Source of the DNA: Calonectria ilicicola
Lineage: Eukaryota; Ascomycota; Sordariomycetes; Hypocreales; Nectriaceae
Direction: 5' to 3'
DNA length: 64,000 nucleotides
Assembly: GCA_020809705.1 (NCBI GenBank)
Contig: CP085832.1
Coordinates: 5,146,001-5,210,000 of the forward strand
Made by a program: the position numbers and the translations under genes. Every line of letters starts with the position of its first letter. The stretch's first letter is position 1. Shown in pieces: positions 41,123-51,491 of the stretch. A model generated the notes under the pieces. That model ran no database searches and was not told the DNA's origin. It worked only from the letters and a program-made list of their open reading frames with translations.

Positions 41123-42102
41123 AACCTTGGTACTTGTTAGCATTGTGGGGCTTACCGGCTCGCTAAGCTCGCCGAGTGTCGTAACCCTGGGCATTGCTAG
41201 GCGATTAGTTTCGCAGTGGGGAGAACCCACAGAAAAACACCACATCACGCACTGTTGCTTGTATTTGTGTAGTATTTCAAGAAGAATGATGGGTTTGGGA
41301 TATTAAAATAACTATAAAGCCTCTTATTAAAAGCTTATTAAAAGCTTTGAAATAAGAGTAGAATACAATGGGTAAGATTTATCAAGCTACCCTGTACTAC
41401 CATGAAATCCGTTTAACTGTAGTATCTAGTTAAATTCTCTACGATCATGAAATGGGGTGGAATTCGTATGCTGCACAAACCACACACACAACCCAAAGAG
41501 TCGATTTTCCTTGGTTGTCTGCTGTAGTTGGAATAGGAGGTTTGGAGTAGGCTAGCAGCTGAGGGAGGAAAATAAAATATAACCAAGTGAAATAAAATTA
41601 AATAAAAATGATGAACATCACCCTAGTAACTGGATCGAACAATCCCTCCAAAAGAGAGGCTCTAAAATGGCCTAAAAGGACTGTTGATTGGGGTGCATTG
41701 TTGTCTTCCTTTGGTGTTGAGACCGGAAGCTCTTTATCACTAGGACCGGTGTTGCAGCCGGACTAACTAATCCGCCGACCAAGCTAATTTTTCAAAGGGT
41801 CGAGGGTTCGAACCCACGGTCCCCATCACAATCATAAATGTGAACCGAATTCGATTCAATTTAGGTTCAATCAGTTTCCGATTTGATGGTACGATGATAA
41901 CATGGGTATCAAATGGGTTGGTTTCGGTTTGCGGGGTAATCCATGAATACTGCACATGTTAGCAGTCTCCAATCCAGCTGGGTGTGTATTAAAGGTTATA
42001 ACCTTATATTATTACTTGGCTCGAGTGCGTTGTTCGACTTCATATAAAAACTGAGGAATATTAAAATAGACTCTGTACCATACTGCATTATACCCAATAG
42101 AA
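41123..42102. other. Intergenic host DNA, no gene seen
   Basis: Normal base composition resumes at once after the C1 target duplication. No recognisable gene is present. The segment 41745-41826 has a GTTCGAACC box resembling a tRNA/SINE B box but does not fold as a tRNA. Short open frames here carry no recognisable motif. Confidence 0.5.
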
Positions 42103-43480
42103 CTACTTCTTCGGTCTCTTTAATGCTACTAATACATACATCAAACACCCAACCACCATTGATAGTCCCGCGAACAGTTGTGCATATAGATAATTGCCAC
42201 CGTGGATAGCAACTAGTTGCCCGCCAATTGGTGGCCCTGTAAAGCATGAGATACTGACTACGCCGAGCACCATGCCGACTTTTGTACCGACACGTGTTGG
42301 GTCTGTACTCAGATCACCGACCGCGGCAGGAAACAAACTCTGTGAGGCATTTGCAGTAATACCGTAAATGACTACCCATCCAAAAAGCCCCTCAGTAGAG
42401 GACACACCAATCCAACAAAGCAAAAGAATACCGCTGACTCCGATAGCTGGAATAAGTGTATTTACGATACCAAAGTATCTATCTGCAAGTAGAGCGGGAA
42501 TGGTTCTCCCTAGGAGTCCCACTCCGTTCATAACAATAATCGCGAGTAAGGACTGTTTCATAGAAAAGTCCAAGACTGTGCGTCCGTAAATACCAACCTA
42601 TTTCATTTAGCCTTGTGGATGCTTTTAAATATGTATTCTAAGAACATGACTTACATAAAAGTAGGCAAAGTACAAGCCCCAGAGAGCTAGAAAAGATCCA
42701 ATGGCAAACAAGGAATACCATAAGTCCTTGAAAGCACTTGGGTCGAAAAGGGAACGAGGCTTTCGCACTGGCACCCGGGTTCTTGTGAAGCTAAATATCA
42801 TAATCGCATTAAAGGCAATTACAAAACCCATGATTAGCACTGTCCACTTGAAGCCGAGACCCGACATGCAGGTGTATGCGATAGTCGGAAATATCATACC
42901 GCCTGTCGCAGCCCCACAAGTCGCCAGCGATACGGCAAACGCTCTCTTGCGTTTGAAGTATGTTGGTATAATAGACACGATAGGTGCAAACAGAAACCCG
43001 TGCCCAAGGCCGCTGCAGATGCCTTGTGCCAGGAACAACTGCCAGTACTCTTTTGAGAATGCCGTCGCAAAAACACCAACAACTTGAAGTGTGCAGCCAA
43101 TGGCGAGAGAATAGCGAATGTAGCCCATATCAACGGTTCGTCCTGAGAAGACACCAACAAAGTTGAGCAGGAACATTTGCGTTGATCCTATCCAGGCACT
43201 GTCCGAGGCAGACCAATTCAAAACATCGACATAGTACTGCTGAAAGAAGCCAAAACTTGGAAAGTGAGCACAAAAGTCACAGCAACTGCTTTAGCAATGG
43301 GATAGCATGGACTTACGAGGTAATGTAGCCCCAACAATTGAAGATGACGAGATGACCCATGACAACTTGAGTCCATGCCGCAAAACCGCCATCCGGAGGT
43401 ATATCCTCAGGGACCAGCGGGCCCCGAAGTTCTGTGGTCTCCATACAGGTGACCTCCTGACTAGTGGCTTCTTGACCCAT
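42103..43480 (-). CDS. MFS transporter, monocarboxylate-transporter (MCT) type, 419 aa
   Basis: A plasma- or organelle-membrane permease of the major facilitator superfamily. Three exons join cleanly on the minus strand: 43317-43480, 42655-43255 and 42103-42597. The introns (61 and 57 bp) have GTAAGT donors and AAG/TAG acceptors. The start at 43480 gives an N-terminus leading into PPDGGFAAWTQVVMGHLVIF, the hallmark opening of fungal MCT-like proteins. About 12 hydrophobic segments follow, with SWIG-like AWIGSTQMFLL, a GxxSGLGHGF segment, a charged central loop (RTRVPVRKPR) and a C-terminal half with NGVGLLGR. Length is normal for the family, perhaps slightly short in the loop. The substrate is unknown. 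It lies about 2.5 kb from ICS-A and is transcribed away from it, so a role in moving the isocyanide product or a precursor is inference. Confidence 0.88.
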
Positions 43481-43885
43481 TGTGAAGTATAGTCTTCAGA
43501 TCAGTTACAAAAACTTAGTCACGCATTGGGGTTGCTTTTGGTGCTGGCAGATTTCGTTGCCCGAGACAGTCTTGGACTTGGCTTCTCGAGACTGTGAATA
43601 AACGTGGCCGTGGGATATGGCGTTTGATTGAAAGCGCTTACCTAAGAGAAGCTGGTCGTCATATTTGGCAATCAACTTGTGGCAAATGTCGGTAAAGACC
43701 CGACTTTACTTTTCCAAATCTTTTTTTGAGGCATTTATTTAATTCCTGATTTACATGTCTTTCTAACCCTGGTGTTCTTATCAATTTTTATTATGATACC
43801 TAAAAGATAGCCAATGACGAGATGTATTGATTTAGCGACTGTAGAGTTACTCTGTAGGTTACGCAATTTTTAAAATTCCTGACCC

Positions 43886-44640
43886 ATGGCGACACTTCAG
43901 GGATTAACATTCTCTTCAAACAGAGCAGGCCTTGACAGAATCAGTCACCCAATCTCAATTGCAAGCATCCCATCCTTCATACCCACCCCCCTGGTTAGAG
44001 TTTTACTACAGCATTGTCGTCTAGACTATGCTATGTATGAAAAAATGACAGATGTTAAGCATATCTATGTTGTGGCTGGCCGGAAGACAAGGAATGGCGA
44101 CCAGGTGTGGCATGGCTCCTACGAGTCAGCAAACAGAACAGTAACGGCAGTTCGACGACTCGTTAACGTAGGAGTCATTGTGATTAGCGAGCAAAATACG
44201 GGAAATTTTACCGACGGTGAATCCTCGACTTTGCACCGCACCCAGTATCAGTCTCTTTTCAATCAGCCTGGGCTCAATACCAATATCCCAGCTCCTTATC
44301 TGCCGTCGGCGGAGCATCAGCGAAGTAGATGCAAGGGATAACAACAAGAGGCGGATACAGGTACCAGGGGGTTTAAAGAGTGTGGGGGGCAATGGGGGTA
44401 GACAAGACTTACGCTCGTGTCCTTGCAGGGCTGGTACTCGGCCCCGATACCGGGCGGGAGTACCCATGAATCCGCTCTTGTGCAGGGTCTGTATGGCCTG
44501 CGACCTTTGTGCAAAGCTGCACCCTTGGATCACGTCTTAGCACGGGTCCCATGATTTGATACGACGCGGCCAGTTGCGAGGCGAGAGAAGCCCTGCTTCC
44601 TCGCGCCGGCGAGGTGGGCTCGTATGGCGGTTTAGACAAC
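43886..44640 (+). pseudogene. Amidase-signature family protein, decayed
   Basis: Fragments of a fungal amidase occur in order but in shifting frames. About 44040-44260 reads like the N-terminal catalytic region (DVKHIYVVAGRKT, where functional amidases have VKDIYD..G.KT; then AVRRLVNVGVIVI and NFTDGESS). About 44425-44560 reads like the Ser-Gly-Gly core (LGPDTGR for GSDTGGS, then ESALVQGLYGLRP). About 44545-44570 gives FDT-like residues of the following loop. Frames change near 44290-44430, which could be partly an intron, and stops appear after 44520. The D-to-H change in VKDI and the altered GSDTGGS would abolish activity. Members hydrolyse amide bonds. It may be a lost tailoring or detoxifying gene of this locus. 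The N-terminus before 44030 is not convincingly homologous. Confidence 0.6.
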
Positions 44641-45934
44641 CATTTCCGTAATGCTGACCGTTTTTTTGAGACCATAAGCGTCGAGGGAGCTCAATATCAC
44701 GATAGCTTGGCATGATTTCCGACCCACCTTGGCCCCAGAGGCGCTGGCAATGTTTGCTAGACAGGAAATACTCGACGGCCATCACTCAATAAAAAGCAAG
44801 CGTCTCATTAATCTCTTTTTCTTTGCTTTATTCTCTCTTTTTAGAATACTCACAATAACATGATAGGTATCCTTTCATGACCCGATTGTCCTTGGTCCGA
44901 TGGGTACACGCAGATGTATAGCTTTCGGGCGGATGTATACGTCCTAAGTTTGGGGAAATAAGACCATTTCTGAGGTTTAATTTCGTAATAGTGTGCTAAG
45001 CTTCGATGGCACGGCTTGTTTTGACTCAATCATTGCATACGTTACGCCAGCTGCCATGTAGTACAGAGGCACCTATTGAAACCCACCGACCTCCCCGTTA
45101 GACCACCCAAATACTGATTGGAGCATCATGGTGGAGATGCACGACATCTCTCTGATAATTAAGGTTACTTTTATGGATAATATTACCCGTTACGTCTGAC
45201 TTCCGCTGACAAACCCCAGTCCATTTAGTCGTCTAGGTCCCGCATAACTGTATATGGCAAGGTCTGTGGAGAACCTTCTTGCAACCCTTGGGTAATCTTC
45301 TTTAAGCTAAAGACGGCGATTGCCAACTTTTAAACCATATGGCCACTTTGGGTAGCCGAGGCGCTTCGGAAAAGCGGACTGTGGGGGCGGATGCGGTACG
45401 TGGAGAGATCTTACCTAGGATCTAACCAGAATTTCCCTACTTGTTATCGAATATCTTGCCTATTTGAGCTGACATGTGGGGATTCATATGAATAAATACG
45501 CATATACTTTCGGCTGCATGTCATACGGTGGCATTTACCGTGGGTCCAGGTCCACAGCGAATTGCGTAGTCGCAGCACCATATTCGAAATAACTTGTAGG
45601 AGACTCGGGCAATATGGCGCTATTTTCTTGGCTATTGACACAATACCAGGGTTTGACTTGCAGATAGTAGCGTGTAGCTGGAGTCCTCTTGCAGAAATCA
45701 TGATAATATTGCACGGAAATGTGGCTGCTGACGCTAAGTACTGATGCTTGGGCTTCCAAATGGTAGCATTAAACGCGCAGAATAATGAGCCCATAGTTGA
45801 AGTAGTATTTAGCCATGAATCTTCGTATAATCTGACTAAATACAAACTACATTTCCCGAATTGCATCTCAATCTTCATTCCAATAGGGCATTTCATTAAG
45901 AGCCAGACTGGTTATTTTGCATCTTCAAGCCAAA
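44641..45934. other. Intergenic, possible further amidase debris, then ICS-A upstream region
   Basis: From 44641 to about 44790 the sequence may hold the decayed amidase C-terminus (for example LAPEALAMFARQEIL in one frame). From there to the ICS-A start I see no gene. An open frame on the minus strand (45444-45896) has no recognisable motif and an unlikely composition. The last few hundred bases presumably hold the ICS-A promoter; no clear TATA or operator can be assigned. Confidence 0.4.
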
Positions 45935-47207
45935 ATGTCAGCCCCATCGCAACCGGACCTCAACGCCATTCTGACCATTCTCAATCATTTTTCTCAATAT
46001 GAGAGCAGCGGCAAATCTACCAAGCCACCAGCATACGAAGCCACGGTCACTTCAAGAATTCAAGGACTTTATGCCGCTAGCAGTTCGCTCGCACTGCTCC
46101 TGCCGGCGTTTCCTTGGAAAAATCCCAATGCCGACAAGGTACTGAGCGGTGATCCGGACCTAGGCGAAGAGCTAGGCTTAGCTAGACTAAACCATCTCTG
46201 CGAGGAGCTCAGCAAGATTTACCCATATGGGGCGAAGTTGACGCTGGTCGCTGATGGGCCAGTCTATAATGGTAAGGGCTGCATTATCTGTATGACATGG
46301 TTAAATAGTACTTATGCAGAGGCTCATAGATCTTCTTGGTATTCCGGATGCCGACTTTTATGACTACGGAGTTAAACTACGCGAGTTAGCCAAAGCAAAA
46401 GGCTATTCACACATCAGCTTTACGCGACTTTTAGATGTTCTTGATCTTGGAGATGGGGATAAATTATCCAAGGAAGATTATTTGGCCAAAGCTGAAACCT
46501 GTAGACAAGAAATGGAAACCCGATTTCTTGCTGCAGACTTTGACCTCAAACGCCACATTAAACTACACCCAGATACAGAGTTGACGTATAATAAATATGT
46601 CAGATCGGCTCGAGAAGATCTGAAATGGGGGCCATTGATTGACTCCACCCTCAAGGATGATGCCGACAGATATGCCGCCGAAACACTCAGGGTAGCGGAG
46701 CGCATGACTAAGAGATTGCTTGTAAGTTACTAATTTGCGTTACGGATGGATGATCATTGATGAAAGCTTGGGCAGGCTTACGAAGCAGCTCTGCAAGCTA
46801 AGTTCCCTGGAATTATCCGCCTCTCGATTCATCGATCTACGGGAAAGTCTAAGATTTCGGTACCACTCATCCCCCAAAGGGATACTTTTGGCCTTACTCC
46901 TTGGCATTCCACCCTATTGGTCACAGCCGATGGGGAATTTCGCACTGGACTTTTGAAAGACTTCCGTAACCCCGAGAAATATGAAATCATTTTGGAGAAT
47001 GGAAAGCCTTACTTTGTCCGTGAGAAGCACCCAGACTTTGATTTACCCACCCATGTCAAGATCAGACACGCATATGGTGGTCGAATTATTGTCAGCAACA
47101 CACCGACAGAACAGAATGAGAAACATCTGGACAAAGACGCTAAGATCAAGCTAGCCAACCTGTCTTTGCAATTTCAGGAGGTGGAGGTCCATGGCTTTCA
47201 ACTCTAA
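45935..47207 (+). CDS. Isocyanide synthase, DIT1/PvcA family (ICS-A), 386 aa
   Basis: Characterised members convert the amino group of an amino acid such as tyrosine or tryptophan into an isocyanide using ribulose-5-phosphate; the yeast homologue Dit1 acts in dityrosine spore-wall synthesis. Exons are 45935-46271, 46330-46721 and 46776-47207 (introns 58 and 54 bp). They join as [15 protein letters not shown] and MTKRLL/AYEAAL. Start ATG 45935 has a good CAAA context. Family landmarks: [12 protein letters not shown] (residues 54-65), [13 protein letters not shown] (73-85), [12 protein letters not shown] (106-117), [20 protein letters not shown] (about 257-276) and TPWHSTLLV (about 284-292), followed by a RxxHxYGGRIIV-like end. 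There is no NRPS, P450 or dioxygenase fusion. Length is typical for a stand-alone enzyme. ICS-B lies 940 bp downstream in the same direction. The substrate amino acid cannot be told from the sequence. Confidence 0.9.
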
Positions 47208-48147
47208 AAGATTATGACCTATACTTTCAAGGTCATAAGACTTGTAAACGAAAGGCCATTTGATCGAGCGACCGGATACATTTTCCATAAAATAAACTAT
47301 GATATAGTAACCTGGCACTTTCGTATTATACAAAAAGCCCACCACCCCCTCAAGTCACCGTTGTCGTCGACGAACATCTCCGAGGACAATGCATGATCAT
47401 AGTTTTAAATTTAAAGTACGGAATGGGTACAAATAGCTTCTGCTGTAGTTACTTCTGCGCTAATCCACAAGTTGCCCACGTCCTAGGCTGGCTTACGTCA
47501 ATGGGAACACCAGTCACAGAGCTTTTGAAACAAGGGATGCACTTTAATGCCTCGTGAAGCCCTTTCTACAAGCCGCAGGAGTAGAAAGTGTCAGCTGCAT
47601 AATCATATGAGGTAGAGATACTCTCCCCAGAACCAAACAAACTCCAAGATCAATGTAACAATACTTTTGCAATAAAAAGCAAATATTTAACCCACCAATG
47701 GCATGTGTGCCCGGTTCGGATGGATTGAACCATGCCTCCCACCCTCCACCAGAAAGAAATGCAGCGAATATTTACTACCCCTGTGGCCTGAAGGTTGTGT
47801 CCCCATATATGTTCCCCCCCACACACCTCTCGCTATCGAAGCTGAGCCAGCGCCGATGTCACTTTCCGAGTTGAGAAATAGCCCAAGATGAAAGCTGTCG
47901 GTTGGTACCCTGTCAGATTCCGCAAGTTGTTGCCTATGCAAGTTACCATCGGCGCAGTGGAGAAGCCGGCACGGTGGCGTGATTTATTATCTATCTTGTG
48001 CTGGAATTCCAAGCACACACACTGCTTCATCCTCATCAATACATAAGCTGGCATTTGCCTCTATGAACTTTCGCGTCGCTGATAGTTTTGGTGCATCGGT
48101 CACTGGTGTTGCGTTTATTATTTGGATGCCTTTGAGAAACCATCATC
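47208..48147. other. Intergenic between the two isocyanide synthase genes
   Basis: No gene is recognised in either strand. The segment about 47700-47840 is unusually C-rich on the plus strand (CCTCCCACCCTCCACC and a CCCCCCCACACACC run) and could belong to the ICS-B promoter, but no known site is identified. Confidence 0.45.
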
Positions 48148-49587
48148 ATGTCAGTAACACATACACTGGTAGGCTCTCCATCTTCTGATGTCTATGTCAG
48201 CTCCAACAACCTAGTTCACTTGACTTGGGGTCTCCGAAAAGATGTGTCCAAACGAAATCCAACTACCTCACTCCAAGGCGCGCATTATGCCCATAATCTG
48301 GCAGAGGAATCCTTGATATCCGTGCCGCGTGCTACAGATGACGTCAACAAGATCGTGTCATCTGTGATGCAGATTCTTGAAAGTTTTAGTCTTCAGCAAC
48401 AGGGTAATGAAGTTTTTCTAGGCGACCGCATGTTCTCACCAGTTGTGAGGCGCCATGTTGCTGCAGGGCGCAAGATTTCAATGGTTCTCCCAGCATTTCC
48501 TGCTAAAAGCATTAACATTGTGGAGAAGGTTCTTGGGCATCTGCCTGATTTGGGGGAAGAGCTGGCCCTCGACCGTCTCAACGACCTTTGTTCCCAAATT
48601 CAAAAGGTTTATGCTGCTGGTGCTATGGTTCTCATTGCAACAGACGGCGCATGCTACAACGGTAGGTTTTGTCAATTCTGAAGTTATTGCAGAGCCCCAT
48701 TGAGCTAACACGCGAAAAGACCTTACCGGTGTGACAAATGACAACCTCTGGGAATACGGGGTGGCACTCCGTCAAATAGTAGCTGAAAAGGGCTACAAAT
48801 GCATTGAATTCGTCCGAATAATGAACCTTCTAGGCATTTATCAGGGTTCCGAAATCACCAAGGAAACATTTATCAATCTACTGGAGCCTAGTAGACAACA
48901 GTTGATGGAACGATATGTTGACCCAGACTTTGATGCAAATGCTTGCATTAAAAACGACCCTGACTACAAGATGACGTATGATGGTTATGCTAAGTTTCTG
49001 AAAAGGGACTTAGCATTTGGTGCCGTTAGAGATTCCGTCACTAGTGGGAAGAAATACAAGGCAAAAGTCCATAAAACGGCCAAGGCGATGATTGCTCGAG
49101 GTGTAGTAAGTGCAATCTTTTTTAATCAGGATGCGCAAGTACTAATCACAAGTTTTATTCGAAGGCTTTTGCAGAGCTCATCCGTGAAAGGCTTCCTGAG
49201 CACGTCCGCCTGTCTATCCACCCTTCCACTGGATTGACCAAAATCTCAATGCCACTTATTCCACAACCAGATTCCTTTTCCATGACCCCGTGGCACTGCA
49301 CCGTAGCTGTGGATATCAATGGAAATTTCAAAACATCTCATTTATCGGCTGTACGAGACAGTCATGACTTGGTCTATAAGCGTGGCCGTGCGTACTTCTT
49401 TCGACAGCGATCGAGCTTGTGGGATTTTGACACAAATGTGGAGTTTGAACACCTTTATGGCCGTGGACTCGTCGTGCATATTTCCCCAGGCTCAGAAAAG
49501 CCTAAGGAAACACTATCAGATTTAGACAAGGAGAAATTAGCAAATCTCGCAATTTCCCATGGAAACCTCATTGTTAAAAGATTTTAG
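48148..49587 (+). CDS. Isocyanide synthase paralogue, DIT1/PvcA family (ICS-B), 440 aa as modelled
   Basis: This is a second stand-alone isocyanide synthase. Exons are 48148-48661, 48720-49105 and 49165-49587 (introns 58 and 59 bp). They join as TDGACYN/DLTGVTND and MIARGV/AFAELI, at the same aligned positions and phases as in ICS-A, so the pair arose by duplication. Landmarks: MVLPAFPAKSINIVEKVLG (112-130), LPDLGEELALDRLNDLC (132-148), VRLSIHPSTGLTKISMPLIP (about 314-333), TPWHCTVAV and a VEFEHLYGRGLVV end. Compared with ICS-A there is an N-terminal extension of about 55 residues with no recognisable feature. The true start may therefore be downstream or an intron may be hidden there. The two proteins are clearly diverged, so substrate or regulation may differ. 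An LTR-like segment begins 17 bp after the stop. Confidence 0.88.
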
Positions 49588-49603
49588 TTCAATTATAGTT
49601 CTT

Positions 49604-49972
49604 TGTGGTATGACCTAGTCAGCCCAGCCCGACCTACCCGGGAGCCGGGTCGAAGGGTCATATGACAAGGACCCATTTTCCTTCTGACGGTTGGGACCGT
49701 TTTCCTGTGAGACCCCGGTGAGCGCGATTACTGCAGCCAACACCAAAAGTGGTCAATATGGTCACTTTTAATGTGACCCAAAAGTCCTCACTTTTGCTCT
49801 AAATTGCCCTAATAAAACAGACCATTTAAACCTCTAGCCGTTGCTGCCCCCTAGGGCACAGCCAGTTCTCAATACAACTTGGCTACCTTCGATTGACCTA
49901 TCACTAGCTGTGACATTATTCCTTTGTTTAAACCGGCACGCCTGATCCTGACTGCTAACGGGAACTGTGACA
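49604..49972 (+). repeat. Possible solo gypsy-type LTR, un-mutated
   Basis: A segment beginning TGTGGTATGACC and ending GAACTGTGACA looks like a Ty3/gypsy LTR. It has TG...CA ends, a GACC-rich start, an AATAAAA-like signal near 49812 and a CTCAATACAACTTGGCTACC stretch typical of such LTRs. No exact 5-bp duplication is found (left TTCTT, right ATCTA), so an old insertion or wrong ends are possible. It starts only 17 bp after the ICS-B stop and may supply or disturb its polyadenylation region. Confidence 0.4.
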
Positions 49973-50241
49973 ATCTAAGCTACCAAACTGAGAAAAACGC
50001 CGCGTAAGATATGGTTGTAGGAAGATGTATAGACCTGTTGGTGGTAGAGAAGCGATAAAAGTCATAATTCGAGAGAAAGTCTGCAACACTCTGGCTGCCT
50101 GAGGCCCCAATCGGAAAGCGCAATGCTAGCAGAATAGCGTGTTGGTTGAAACATAAACTTGCAGTGTAGCCCAGAACCAATAAATAACTCAATATTCCGT
50201 TGGAAACCAAACGAACTCATTAACTCCCACACGACTGCAGA

Positions 50242-51288
50242 ATGACAGCCAAGCTAAGATATCAGATCGAGCAAATCATCACGAGCTACGTTGATAATGG
50301 TGAAAAGGACGCACGCTTCAACGTTCGCCGAAATGGCAAAGTGTTCTTTATCAAGATTTCGCCATCTCTATTCATCAATTCTCCCATCACCATGGAAAAA
50401 TATTTACTGTATTTGGAGGTGCTTCGATCAGGCGAAGAGGTCATTGATGACATTTACGATACCGATGTCTACGAATGGGTCATGACGCCTTTTGAGCCAC
50501 TGTTTGCCGAGCTTGCGCCAAGTCCTCTAGGTGATCCAAAGGAAATCAAGCTGACTCTCGAGGAGTATCTTTTCCCTGAGTTTTTTGTCTTTGAGCTGCA
50601 TGTCCTCGATGAGAATCTGTGCCCGCGACGTGTTCAGGCTGATCATTCACCACAACGGCCATCATATCTCTCTTTCAATGACGAGTTTTATGAAGATTTG
50701 AAGAGCTGGACAGCATTCTACGACCCCAGTGAAATCATCTTAAGCTATAATAACCCGGAAGATGCTCTATTTGAGTTTCGTAAGAAGGTATCAATAAATG
50801 GAGGTCAAAGTGAATGCTTCTTTAAGCCATGCAGATCTGGTAGCCAGATCAAACAAGAGCTCAAAACCTACAAGATGATTCACTCAGCTCAGTTGGATCC
50901 TAAACTCCACCTTTGCCGTCTATATGGCGTTGTTAAGGATGATGAAGGCTTCATTCTCGGTTTATTACTTAGTTACATCCATACTGACACGCGCCCTTCG
51001 CTCTCTACAAGAGTCTACCCCGAAACCCTTGATGATCCCCCTCAGGCCGTCAGAAGACGCTGGATGAGCCAGATTAACGCTGCTCTCATGGGGCTGCACA
51101 ATGCCGGCATAGTATGGGGAGATGTGAAGGCTGCGAATGTTCTAATTAATCAGGACGATGACGCATGGGTGATTGATTTCGGTGGTGGTTATACCCCAGG
51201 CTGGGTTGATGAAGAGATATCGGATACAATAGAGGGAGATTTGATGGGCATGGCTAAGTTAAGGAAGCTGTTACTTCCCTTCGAATGA
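50242..51288 (+). CDS. Fungal protein-kinase-like protein, 348 aa
   Basis: A single-exon gene with a C-terminal kinase-like fold. Candidate beta-3 lysine is K195 (ECFFKPC), with a Glu at 206 in the next helix. The catalytic loop is GDVKAANVLI (293-302), in which D294 replaces the HRD aspartate, and the Mg-binding DFG is at 312-314 (IDFGGGYTPGWVDEE). The Gly-rich loop is not evident and the region after DFG is very short, ending at residue 348 with no long C-lobe. This matches a large family of fungal kinase-like proteins of unknown substrate that share the WGDVKxxNVLI and DFGG..TxGWVD signatures. The first ~160 residues have no known domain. Start ATG 50242 follows a CAGA context. It is co-oriented with the ICS genes about 0.65 kb away. 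A regulatory role at this locus is speculation. Confidence 0.85.
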   Translation: MTAKLRYQIEQIITSYVDNGEKDARFNVRRNGKVFFIKISPSLFINSPITMEKYLLYLEVLRSGEEVIDDIYDTDVYEWVMTPFEPLFAELAPSPLGDPKEIKLTLEEYLFPEFFVFELHVLDENLCPRRVQADHSPQRPSYLSFNDEFYEDLKSWTAFYDPSEIILSYNNPEDALFEFRKKVSINGGQSECFFKPCRSGSQIKQELKTYKMIHSAQLDPKLHLCRLYGVVKDDEGFILGLLLSYIHTDTRPSLSTRVYPETLDDPPQAVRRRWMSQINAALMGLHNAGIVWGDVKAANVLINQDDDAWVIDFGGGYTPGWVDEEISDTIEGDLMGMAKLRKLLLPFE

Positions 51289-51491
51289 AACATATGTTTC
51301 TGTAACATGATCAAGATCGGACTTTGGCAGAAATAATAAATATACAAAAGAGAAATGTACAAATATTCAAGTACTAAGGTTTTGTGAGGGTGCGGGCCTT
51401 GAGCTGAAAGACACTTTGTTTAGTAGACTAATGTGTTGGAGGATTGGGTGCGATTCTTGCAACCGGCGTCGGCGACGAGGGTAGCGACAAC

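Noticed and set aside
41740..41826. tRNA-like segment with a GTTCGAACC box and GGACCG/CGGTCC ends
   Set aside because: The 5-bp T-stem does not pair in either orientation and no D or anticodon arm can be placed. At most it is a tRNA-derived relic.
42701..43087. Plus-strand 128-residue open frame
   Set aside because: It is antisense to exon 2 of the MFS transporter.
45444..45896. Minus-strand 150-residue open frame upstream of ICS-A
   Set aside because: No recognisable domain, odd composition, competing frames on the other strand and no splice context.
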